From: Bolinopsis microptera
Lineage: Eukaryota > Ctenophora > Tentaculata > Lobata > Bolinopsidae
DNA: 64,000 nucleotides
Direction: 5' to 3'
NCBI RefSeq assembly: GCF_026151205.1
Contig: NC_087080.1
Coordinates: 9,141,720-9,205,719, forward strand
Part shown: piece by piece, positions 41,524 through 52,300 of the stretch
Layout: every line of letters starts with the position of its first letter
How positions within the stretch are numbered: position 1 is the stretch's first letter
Position numbers and translations under genes: made by a program
Notes under the pieces: generated by a model
Databases searched by the model: none
Told to the model about the DNA's origin: nothing
The model's input: only the letters and a program-made list of their open reading frames with translations

Positions 41524-41903
41524 AGCTGTGAGTTCGAGTTAGAAATGAATGTAAGCCGTGATTATTAGATAGATTTTAGGTAATATTGTGTAATATATAT
41601 TTATGCTAGTGAGTTATAACTACATTAATATAGTGGAAGTGGAACATCGAGTTCTGGTCTGCGTGGTTGGGCTGATCTGCAGCTGGGAAAGTGCTAAATG
41701 CATCACCTCAGAGGGGAGAGTCTGTGAAACATTAAAGTTAGAGTTAAGGGCTGTAAAAAAACAATGATGTTGCCATAGTTGACTACTACTACTACTACTA
41801 TGTCGGAACTAAGTCCGATCTACGCTAGATAACCGCCTACCCTCCATACATCCCTGTCCCGCATCAGGGTTCGCAGTTCCTCTTTAGAGTTTGTCCCAAC
41901 TTC
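41524..41903. other. Upstream flank of the LamG/pentraxin-like gene
   Basis: Probable promoter/5' UTR of the minus-strand gene. It contains a short (ACT)n run at about 41783-41801. No other motif recognised. Confidence 0.4.
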
Positions 41904-41945
41904 CTTCAGTAACATAGACAAATAGCTTTGTCTATGTTACTGAAG
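41904..41945. repeat. Perfect 19-bp-arm hairpin
   Basis: CTTCAGTAACATAGACAAA, a TAGC loop, then the exact reverse complement. Confidence 0.85.
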
Positions 41946-41999
41946 TAGCTCTGAAGTTGCTCTGCCATAGTTGAGCGATTCAGACTGCACCTGGGGGTA

Positions 42000-42118
42000 C
42001 CACGACAATTGACCCCCCGACAATTGACCCCCTATGTAATTACACTGGGGTCAATTGTCGCGAAATCTAGGGCTTAGTACGACAATTGACCCCCCGACAA
42101 TTGAATCCCGACAATTCT
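42000..42118. repeat. Clustered CGACAATTGACCCCC words
   Basis: Four or more direct or inverted copies of a GACAATTGACCCC core within 120 bp. Confidence 0.7.
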
Positions 42119-42153
42119 CTATCACTATAATCTAGTGACCTGAATTGTGTTGT

Positions 42154-42252
42154 ATCACGTAGTGACTTCCATTGTCGTTTCACTGTAAGTGGCGAAAGCC
42201 ACGATACAGCCGCGCAAACGTGCACGGCAGGTCTACATGCAACGTGTGACAA
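42154..42252 (-). mobile_element. Short structured element, family B, copy 6 (inverted), with 12-bp TSD
   Basis: Flanked by exact copies of gaattgtgttgt (42142-42153 and 42253-42264). Diverged interior (AAGTGGCGAAAGCCACGATA) but the same ends, ATCACGTAGTGAC and GTGTGACAA. Confidence 0.8.
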
Positions 42253-42601
42253 GAATTGTGTTGTTTATTTCAATTAGTTTATCAAGTTCAACAAAATCTT
42301 GATTAAACACAGAGCTTGGGGAAAGGACAACGTTGCGTAAACCAAGGTTTGCGGTAAACATGAAACAGGGTTTCGATTCACGATCGCGATAACATTTATT
42401 AACAAGTAACAAAATAAGCCCTTGCAAAATTGTCGACTTTTCCAGTTTGCAGTTAAAATTATGAATTTTTAGTAATTAGAAATCATCTTACACTTGTTAT
42501 ATTTATCAGATACAGAGGTGCGGGAATTGAACTTACTATTAGTAAAATGTTATCTCCATATGGCTGCTTCTAACTAGTTATCCTTTTTTAATAAAACAAA
42601 A

Positions 42602-42660
42602 GTATGACCCGCCGCGCACGTTTGCACGGCTCCCCCTATATCGTTGAAACTCTACACTAA
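42602..42660 (+). repeat. Partial family B element
   Basis: GTATGACCCGCCGCGCACG followed by CCCCCTATATCGTTGAAAC, i.e. the first half only. Confidence 0.65.
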
Positions 42661-42740
42661 TATTATATATATAGCTTATTATTATTACAAAACGTGCGCC
42701 GAGTAGACGGTCCTGATGTTTGAATATAGATATATCAATT

Positions 42741-43240
42741 TTACCAAAACCCATATTCATGGGTAGAGTGGACCGCTGCCAGTGTCTCTCTTTCCCAAAC
42801 AAAAGGAAATGATATTAATTTGATTGACCGTTCTCAAATGCAAAATGATACCGAGAATGAAATCGGTCGCTCGCTTTTCCCATTCATTCACGGCTTACGA
42901 ATTGTAATAAGTTTCGATTGATTACATCAATCAGATGCTGTAAAAATCTCTTTGGGTTGCGTTCGGGTCGATACCTAGTATTTCGGGGTAAGGGTGGTAG
43001 TTATTACTTATTGAATTAGCTGAAGTTTATTGAATCTTTATTGCCGAGTACAGCTGCCTTCGGGTAGTTCTTCTTAATCTATTACAATTGTAAATGAATG
43101 GGAAAAGCGAGCGACCGATTTCATTCTCGGTATCATTTTGCATTTGAGAACGGTCAATCAAATTAATATCATTTCCTTTTGTTTGGGAAAGAGAGACACT
43201 GGCAGCGGTCCACTCTACCCATGAATATGGGTTTTGGTAA
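42741..43240. mobile_element. Foldback element copy 1: 148-bp perfect inverted arms, 204-bp loop
   Basis: 42741-42888 and 43093-43240 are exact reverse complements over 148 bp. The arms contain GTGGACCGCTGCCAGTGTCT and GATACCGAGAATGAAATCGG. The loop (42889-43092) is AT-rich and non-coding. A ~1.6-kb non-coding body follows. The second copy is at 49155-50930. Confidence 0.9.
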
Positions 43241-44630
43241 AATATCATCTCTTTTTGATTATAATGTCAGGGTACTTTATAAAGTCGAAATATAAACTGA
43301 TATCTTCATTAATTAATAAGGAGGAAGTTTCAACGATTTCGAAATTTTCCTTTAAAAACATTTCCTTGTGTTTAGGTAAGCATATCGGTCGATCACTGAC
43401 TGAATATGCCACCTAATACTCATTCAAGTTGGCATTAAATTCATATATAATGACATTAAACTGTCGTGGCAAAGCAGAATTTGTTGGAAATCACGAATGA
43501 GCAAAATTCTCACCTTTCGCACGTGCAAACTTTGAGCGGACGTTGCGTGCGCATCCAATATTGAATCGCCGTAAATTTTTGCATGTAATTGTTTTATATA
43601 TAGCTTGATAAGCATGCAAAGTTTCAAAGTATTTCAAGAAGAACTGTAATCACAACGGCACTCTAAAGTTGACAGAAAATGACGAAAACAGCAATTTTCA
43701 GTGATTTTAGCAATTTTCTATCAATTTGGGCGTGTCCCCACGTGTGCAACTTTTCGATTTTCAACTTTAAAACTAGCCTAATGCACAATTTATACCTATA
43801 GGAAGCAGAACTGAGCTCCTCAACTCAAGGCATGGCCCAACACCAGAGAATACTAAATCGCAAAATTGACGTTTTTATAAAATAATTCTTCAAAAAAGCA
43901 CAAACTTCAATGACGAATATCTTTATGAAGGAGCAAGCTAGAAAAACTTTCCGGTAGATTTTCAGAATGCTTGAACAATTATCTAAGATGAAAATCTCCT
44001 CAGATTTTGAATAAAATTACTCCTTAATGGTTAAAAATTAATTTTAAAAGTTATTACTTTGTCAAAAATCAAGTTTTATAAACGGTTAACTTGACGACGT
44101 CATCAAGGGGTGTTTATGACGTCAAATAATTTTTTTATACAATGTAAACTAAAGTGTAAACAATTATTTGCAAGACCTGTGGTCGGAAATGGCTTTATCT
44201 TTTATACTTTTCAATCTATGGACAATTAAATACAGGCTACAATTGACTGGCAAAGCGTCTATCCCTGAATATGTATATATATATATATCACGACAATCTG
44301 TCGTAAAACAGGGGTTCTAGAAAACCCATTTCCCGATACTCCTGAAACCTGAAACTTTTTTTGCAGTCGATTTGATCAACGTCTAGACGCCCTGAAAAAT
44401 TTCAGATCTCTAACTCAATTTTAACATGGTTTTTAAGGCACCTGAATATGGCGATTTTGGGTTTTTTACCGAATTTCGTATAACAGTGCTGGCGAGTATT
44501 TTATGCAAATTTCTTATAAATCTCAACATAACTATTTTTTATTCCTGTCATCTTTGACATCAAATTAGAATGTTTTGAACTAAAAATAATTCTGCTTAAC
44601 GACTTCCGATGAGTCTTAATGCCTGGAAAA

Positions 44631-44715
44631 CTCCTGCCGGAGGCGGCGGCCTTCGGCCGCCGCCCCCGGCCGGAGTGCACGCTTCGCGTGCACAAAAGAG
44701 GCTTGTAACGTGTAC
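44631..44715. repeat. GC-rich hairpin insertion in the foldback body
   Basis: GGCGGCGGCCTTCGGCCGCC is a near-perfect stem, followed by GTGCACGCTTCGCGTGCAC, a second stem-loop. It is absent from the homologous position of copy 2 (about 50840), which reads straight from GCCTGGAAAAC to AATAAAGGGG. Confidence 0.8.
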
Positions 44716-44770
44716 CAAAGGGGGTATAATAGTAAAGGGGGTATAATAGTAAAGGGGGTATAATAGTAAA
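44715..44770 (+). repeat. 17-bp tandem repeat
   Basis: Three to four copies of AAAGGGGGTATAATAGT. Confidence 0.85.
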
Positions 44771-44870
44771 TGGGGAACATAGTATACCCACAATAAATGC
44801 AACGGTCGTGCTTGCCAGCACTGTGATATGAAACAAATATTTTACGAGTATCACCCGTTAACCTTCGCCC

Positions 44871-45845
44871 TCATGTCCAACCTTTTAGGAAACTTCCGCC
44901 CTTGGGTCCTTTGCCCTCGTGACCTCCGCCCTCGTGACTTCCGCCCTCGTGACCGTTTCTCATAAATCATGAGTAAATCATATTAGATTTTAATTGTCTT
45001 GTATCTCAAGCGTAAGTAATTCAATTTGGAATCTTGATCAGCACTCGGCAGTATTAAACTCTTGGCAAAAGCAATAAGGGTGAAAAATGTGTTTCCCGGG
45101 CTAAATACTTTTCTCATTTGAAACCTTCTCCAAAAGTTGTTGAAATTCGTCAATCTGTCAATACTCGTGGCCATAGTTTGCGCTAGAAGTGAAGTGTAGT
45201 AACTGCAGTAATGGTCCATAAAATCACGGAACATTCTCCGAAGCAGTCATCAGTGACTGAAATAACACGTATCTGTTAAATATGAAGTTCTGTGGCCGGT
45301 GCCAGATGCTGATTCGAAACGTGATGGCTCTCTGTGTCTTTTTAATTTGCTGCTACGATCAGAACTGGCCGATTTATTTGACCACCATCTGGAATTGCAC
45401 CATATAGGTAATATGTTTTACCGTATAACTATAGTACCGCAATATATAGTTAAGAGAGCAGACAATATTCATTTTGTCAACCCTCGCTCCGTACAGCTGC
45501 CGACACAGAGAATTTACCCGATCTTTAATTTTAAGGTAGGGAATTCAGGCTTCGATGAGTTATTATCAAGCGAATCCCTGACAATCTAATAAGTTGATGT
45601 TGCGAAATTGCACTTGCAGTTTGAAGTATAAAAAACTTAAATCGGACCCGGCATTTTGTAAAATTTTTACAGCTGGTGCCACGTTAATTTCGATCTTCCT
45701 TAAATTCATATTCCGTGGCCAACTTTTACGAACGACTTGCTCATCGTTTATCGTAATGCCTCATATCATTTCGATATGAAGCTCGATTTCGCATTATTTA
45801 ACATTAAAGCTACTATTTCAACTTAAATCGTGTTCAAGGTCTAGG
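44871..45845. other. Intergenic, no gene seen
   Basis: Contains short clustered CCGCCCTCGTGAC words at 44875-44955. Small ORFs at 44983-45234 (-) and 45299-45589 (+) show no recognisable domain and are not called. Confidence 0.35.
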
Positions 45846-46208
45846 CAGTATTATATCCAAATAGCCCGACCCCTGTTCGCGAACAACTGTTAGTGAACAG
45901 CTGTACACTATATGCAATATAACCGTTTCAATCTATTGATTGGTTACCAGATCATATGAATCGTAATCAATAGTTTGATCCAGCAATTTACTACGCTACA
46001 GTTAATGGAAAATTATGCTAGTCGTAACTAATTGCATCCAAGATATCATACATACCATTCAATTTCATAACATTTCATGATTGATAATGATATGCGGTCA
46101 TATGATCTGGTAACCAATCAATAGATTGAAGCGGTTATATTGCATATAGTGTACAACTGTTCACGATCACCTGTTCGCGAATAGTGGTCGGGCTATCTGA
46201 ATACTGCC
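45846..46208. mobile_element. MITE with ~115-bp terminal inverted repeats
   Basis: The left end CAGTATTATATCCAAATAGC continues with CCGACCCCTGTTCGCGAAC. The right end is the inverted counterpart, finishing GGTCGGGCTATCTGAATACTG. Inner arms include CACTATATGCAATATAACCG and its inverse. No coding capacity. Same end sequence as the short palindrome at 36316-36375. Confidence 0.75.
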
Positions 46209-46348
46209 AAGGTATATAATAATATCTACAAATTGTAGTTTTCTGTTTTAGTTGTTGAAGCTCTAAAAGTAGGTTGATAGCTCTTTCTGTATCCAAGACT
46301 TTAAGATTTACTTAATATAATTATAAACGTGCCTTGCCCTTGATTAGA

Positions 46349-49300
46349 ATGAAATCCAAATTCCTGGAAAGGTCAATCATCTTATTCCTGATCTGTGCCA
46401 GTCAAGGTAAAACTAAATAATTCGTAAATTCGCAGAACTATTACCAATATCTGAATGAGGATCAAATGAAAACTTTATGATTACTTTTATGTTATCGGCG
46501 ATAATTTGTAGGGGTGTCGGGTTTGATATATTTTTAATGGCTAAATTAAGCCCCTACTAAGAATGAAATGAGAATAACAAAAACCGTAAAACTAGACATC
46601 TGACAAGTCTAAATGTAAACACACTGTGCAGAAATCATCGACGATAAAAGTAAAAGTTCAACTTTTGATGACGATATTATTTTTTAGTATCTTATCTTAG
46701 GCCGATCAGAGGAGTTATTGTCGCACAAGAAGGAGGAGTTATTGTCGCACAAAAAGGAGGAGTTATTGTCGCACAAAAAGGAAGAGTTATTGTCGCACAA
46801 AAAGGAGGAGTCATTGTCGTACAAGAAGCCGACTGCTCAGTCAGACACGTCATGGTTTGGACACAGCTGGAGAGCAGTTGATGGTGACCGGAACGTTACC
46901 TACTGGAATTCGTTAGTTATCTAGATACGTATTTAGTTTTAATTTAATTTAAGCACGATTAAAATTATCAAATGCACCTCGTGTTGATTGACGATGTCAA
47001 CCCTTCCAGATCGTTGCTCTGCGAATTAACAGAGCATCGATCTTGTCTCGATGCAAAGTAAAAAATGATAGTTTGCTTGACGCGTCGAAGCGGCGAAGTC
47101 CTCCAACACCTCGTGAGAAGAGTCCCGAATCTATACGCATGATACACTTGTTATACTGTTTCTTAGTCTCGCCATAGAATTTAACTCAAAAATTAGTCTC
47201 GTCCCTTTATAATATCAAAAAGACTAAATATATTTCGCGGTTAGAGTTGTATGCATTGCTTCGACAAAAACGTAATGTGGTTGGCAATGTGTCACTAATA
47301 ATATTTGACTACAGGACGTGTACCTACAATGTGTCACTAATATTTGACTACAGGACGTGTACCCACAATGTTTCACTAATATTTGACTACAGGACGTGTA
47401 CCCACAATGTGTCACTAATATTTGACTGCAGGACGTGTACCCACAATGTTTCACTAATATTTGACTACAGGACGTGTACCCACAACGACATCTTGAATAG
47501 CGCAGTAACTAACACAGTACAGGACTGGTGGAGGGTTGACCTGTTGGAAGTATACCACGTGACTAGAGTTGTTGCTTACAACCGACTGGGATCTCCTCTC
47601 AAACTTAACAGTACCCGGGTAAACAAATGAAATCTCTAATTTAACTGTACTTGCTAATTTAGCTATTTAAACTTATTTCATCGAAGTCATCTTGACTAGA
47701 TCCAATATCTTAATAAGATTTATATCTCTATAGATGATGTAGTTTTAAAGACACCTAAAATAACATATCCCAGGTGAAGGTTGATGGAGTGGAGTGTGAA
47801 GATAGCCTTATAACGGTAACTCCAGACAACACCACAAAGAAGGAAATGGAGATTCCCCTGAAATGCAACAGAGCAGGAAGAGTGGTCTCCTTTGAGATTC
47901 CGCCAGATCCGCGGGAGACTGTTCACCTAACACTTTGTGAGGTCCTGGTATTTGGCTACAAGATATCAGGTTACTAATTACTATGTTACTAGGTTATAAG
48001 CTGGTTACTAGGTTACTAGATGGTTACTAGGTTACTAGATGGTTGATAGGTTACTATAGCTATAAATACTTTTAAGGCCAGCGACAGGTTACTTTAATTT
48101 TAAAGAAAAGCATACCGTATCTTTTTCTGCCAAACGCTTCGTTGCTCCAGCGAAGCCGTTAAATAGTTTATAAACTATATAAATATGTATTGTGTATTTT
48201 GCCGACGATAAATCTAACATCCTTCATTTTTAGCCAGTACTTTCGGTAATTAAATACCACAATTGTCAATTACATAAAATTGCCCACTTTTCGCACTTTT
48301 CACACTTTTTCACACTTTTCGCACATGAAATGTTGCTTGAATCTCATCTGCGAAATTTTCAGCGGAAGACCGAACACCATCAAGATCTTCTATAAAATGG
48401 GAGTTAGAAGATAATCTACTTCTTATCAGTGGGGAGGGTTTCACTCAGGGAGCGGTCTGTGACAGTTGGATGAACATGTCACACATTGAATTAGACTTGA
48501 TTTGTCAGTCGTTAAACTTTGATGAAGCGTATGCTTTCTGGACAGCTAATCTACCCTCAAAGAGGTTTGTCTGGTATATTAGTATATTAGTTTGTTTACA
48601 AACAGTTTTTCAGATATTTTCAGCCCAATTCTTTAAATGTACATGTATTTTGGTCTATATGATATACAATCCGTATTTGTATTTAGGATTTGATTGATTA
48701 AAATTTGGGAGAGAGAATCTGGAATTTGTATACAAAATATGCCATTTTTCAATCATCATTTAAACCGATTTTTCAATCAACCTTTCAATCGACCAATGAA
48801 GAGTGAGGACAAATAAACGTAAATTTACAGGAAGATTAAATTTAACGTAGATCATATAAATTGCGAAAATGGAACGAAAGACATTTTCGACTGCAAATTG
48901 TCAGGATGGAAACCTAAATCTTACTGCCTTGAAAGTGATGCGCTGCATATTTCTTGTACCAAAAAAAGTAGAAATGAGTACAACGGTAAGGTTTTATCAA
49001 CTTTTTAAATCAGTTTCAATGGATTTTTATTGATCTTTATTGCATTTTAAAATATTTTTACTTGAAATATTTAAAATCAACTTATTATGTTAAGCCGGAT
49101 TTTTGATCTAAGCCTTTACATAACAATTTAACGTCCTAGTTTTAATATTTGTTAATTTGACCAAAACCCATAATCATGGGTAGAGTGAACCGCTGCCAGT
49201 GTCTCTCTTTTCCAAACAAAAGAAAATGATATTAATTTGAGGAACCGTCCGCAAATGCAAATTGATACCGAGAATGAAATCGGTCGCTCGCTTTTCCCAT

Positions 49301-52300
49301 TCAATAAGCTTTATTACAATACGTAAGCCGTGAATGAATGGGAAAAGCGAGCGACCGATTTCATTCTCGGTATCAATTTGCATTTGCGGACGGTTCCTCA
49401 AATTAATATCATTTTCTTTTGTTTGGAAAAGAGAGACACTGGCAGCGGTTCACTCTACCCATGATTATGGGTTTTGGTCAAATATCATCTCTTTTTGATT
49501 ATAATGTCAGGATAATTTACACAGTCGAAACTTAATAAGGAGGTAATTTCAACGATTTCGAAATTTTACCTTTGAAAACGTTTCCTTGTGTTTAGGTAGG
49601 CATATCTGTCAATAACAGACTGAATATAGCATTTTTTACTCATTCAAGTTGGCATTAAATTCAAATATAATGCCATTTTAATATCGTGGGAAAGCAGAAT
49701 ATATTCGAAATCACGAATGAGCAAAATTCTCACCTTTCGCACGTGCAAACTTTGAGCGGACGTTGCGTGCGCATAAAATATTGAATCACCATAAATTTTT
49801 GCATAGTGTTATTTAATATATAGTTTGATAAGCATGAAAAGTTTCAGAAGATTTCAAAAAGAACTTGGATCACAACGGGACTCCAAAGTTGGTAAAAATC
49901 GTGAAAATAACAATTTTTAGTGATTTTAGCTATTTTAAATGAATTTGGGCGTGTCCCCACGTGTGCAACTTTTCGATTTTCAACTTTAAAACTAGCCTAT
50001 AACACAATTTAGACCTTTAGAAAGCAAAATTGAGCTCCACAACCCAAGGGATGGCCCAACACCAGAGAATACTAATTCACAACTTTTGTGTTTTTATAAA
50101 ATTATTCTTCAAAAAAGCACAAACTTCAATAGCGAATATCTTTATGAAGGAGCAAGGTAGGAAAACTTTCCGGTAGATTTTCAGAATGCTTGAACAATTA
50201 TCTAAGGTGAAAATGTCCTCAGATTTTGAATAAAATTACTCCTTAATGCTTTAAAATCGATTTGAAAAGTTGTTATTTTGTCAAAAATCAAGTTTTAAAA
50301 ACACTTAAATTGATGACGTCATCAAGTGATGATGATGACGATAAATTATTTTTCGATATAATGTAAACTAAAGTATAAACAATTATCTTTAAAACCTGTG
50401 GTTCGAAATGACTGTATCTTTTATACTTTTGAATCTACGGACACTTAAATGTAGGCTACAATTTACTGCAAAAGCGTCTATACATATATATATATATATA
50501 GCTTCACGACAATCTGTTGTAAAACAGGGGTTCCAGAAAACCCACTTCCCGATACTCCTGCAACATGAAATTTTTTTTACAGTCGATTTGGACAAGGTCT
50601 AGACGCTCTGCAAAGTTTCAGATCTCTAACTCGATTTTAACATGGTTTTTAAGGCACCTGAATATGGCGATTTTGGGTTTTTTACCTAATTTCGTATAAC
50701 ATGCTGGCGCGTATTTTGCGCAAATTTCTTAAAAACCTCCACATAACTATTTCTTATTCCTGTCATCTTTAACATTGAATTAGAATGTTTTGAACTTAAA
50801 TATACCTGCTGAACTACTTTCGATGAGTCTTAATGCCTGGAAAACAATAAAGGGGATATAATAGTATAGGGGGTACATAGTGTTGTGAATATAAGGGCAA
50901 CGGTTATGCTTGCCAGCATTGTGATTGGAATTCGGACAAATTGGCAAAAAATATGTTAAAATTTGAAAAAAAATTTGAAATTGGTAAAATATATTAAAAT
51001 TGGTAAAATAAATAGCAATAAAAAACTGGTTTTTATGGTATTTATTTATTCTTCATTGGTACAGAATCAGTAATAGTAAACTATCCCAGGTGCAGAATGT
51101 AACGTTGCAAACGAGGAAGGCTTCCTGAAAGAAAAGTGTGTCTCAGAAACTGAACGTGTTTATTTTAAGTGTCCATTTGAGGAGGACTATTACGAGATAC
51201 AGCAAAAGTTTCCTTGTAATACCAACCCGCACTTCACGAACGACACCACAGGTAAAACTAAAATAGCTACAATATTATTGCAAAAGCGAAGTTATCGTCG
51301 ATTCCATCATTAACAAATGGTCAAGCTTGCAGTCTTAAAAATGTATCTAAATTCCAAAATCCGCAGAATATTGTTACAACCTGACAAAAACCTGTAGATT
51401 CAACCAAACTCAGATGTGCGGAGTAGATGGAAACAAGGCAGACAAGGGCAGGTGCATGGTAATTTGCCCCACAAGTAGCGGCCCCTCAACAGCTCTCCCG
51501 ACCAGGTACATATGTAATGAGAGGAAGGATTGTGATGATGGAGCCGATGAGTGGGATTGTGAAGAGGAGCTGAACGGAAGCGAGCCGTGCACGCTGGACT
51601 CTTCTATCAGCGTATCTGCTGATGTTCTGAAAAAAGTGAGATGCGACGAATCGTATTTTTACTGTGGAGGGGGGTTCTTCTACCTCGATGAAGATGATGG
51701 ATATTGCAACCATTCAACAGGACAAATAGTAAACTTTTCTAAGCCAAGCTGGATTAAAAGTTGGTGGCTTCATCCTTATTTTACATGCATTGAAAGCGAA
51801 GTAAACTTATGGGATCAAAAAGGATGCAAGGATCCGGGCGGAACCCTCGGTCCAGACCAAGGTATTCGTTGTAAGAGTGCTTTAAATAGCTCGCAGGAAA
51901 TATACGTTCCACCTTTTAACATGTGCACCAACCCCCGATTTGCTGAGGGCGCAGAATACCATCCTTGTGAGAAGTGGGAGGAACAAATGAACTGTCAACT
52001 GGGCAAAATAAACGAAGCTCTGACGTGTAAAGTGAACGGGAAAACACGAACATCACCAAATACCTGATCTGTGGTAGAGGTGAAACCTGTGATGATGGTA
52101 TGGATGAGAAGTGCACAAACTTTACTACAGTCTCTAATGAGCACTGTGGTATACATAACCATTCCATATGTGATGGAGTGAATGATTGTCCTTTAGGAGT
52201 GGACGAAACTGACTGCAATGCTACAGCATATAAAAATATTACATGTCAGCGCAAAGTCCATTACCATCCTGATACCAAGTTTCTTCCACTCCTTAAATCT

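Larger units (their letters stand above)
43241..44870 (+). repeat. Foldback element body, copy 1 (~1.6 kb), ending in a family A fragment
   Basis: Collinear with 49484-50930 (shared starts ATATCATCTCTTTTTGATTA; shared ends near CTTGCCAGCA.TGTGAT) with no long ORF. Copy 1 has extra sequence relative to copy 2: a GC-rich hairpin (44631-44715), tandem AAAGGGGGTATAATAGT units (44715-44770), and at its end a family A half-element in inverse orientation (44838-44866). Confidence 0.85.

Noticed and set aside
44983-45589. Two ORFs of 80-100 codons on opposite strands
   Set aside because: No similarity recognised, no splice-compatible neighbours, surrounded by repeats.
47288-47485. Regularly spaced 39-bp repeats resembling a CRISPR array
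   Set aside because: Units are directly adjacent with no unique spacers, lie in a eukaryotic gene and encode an open frame at an intron-exon boundary.
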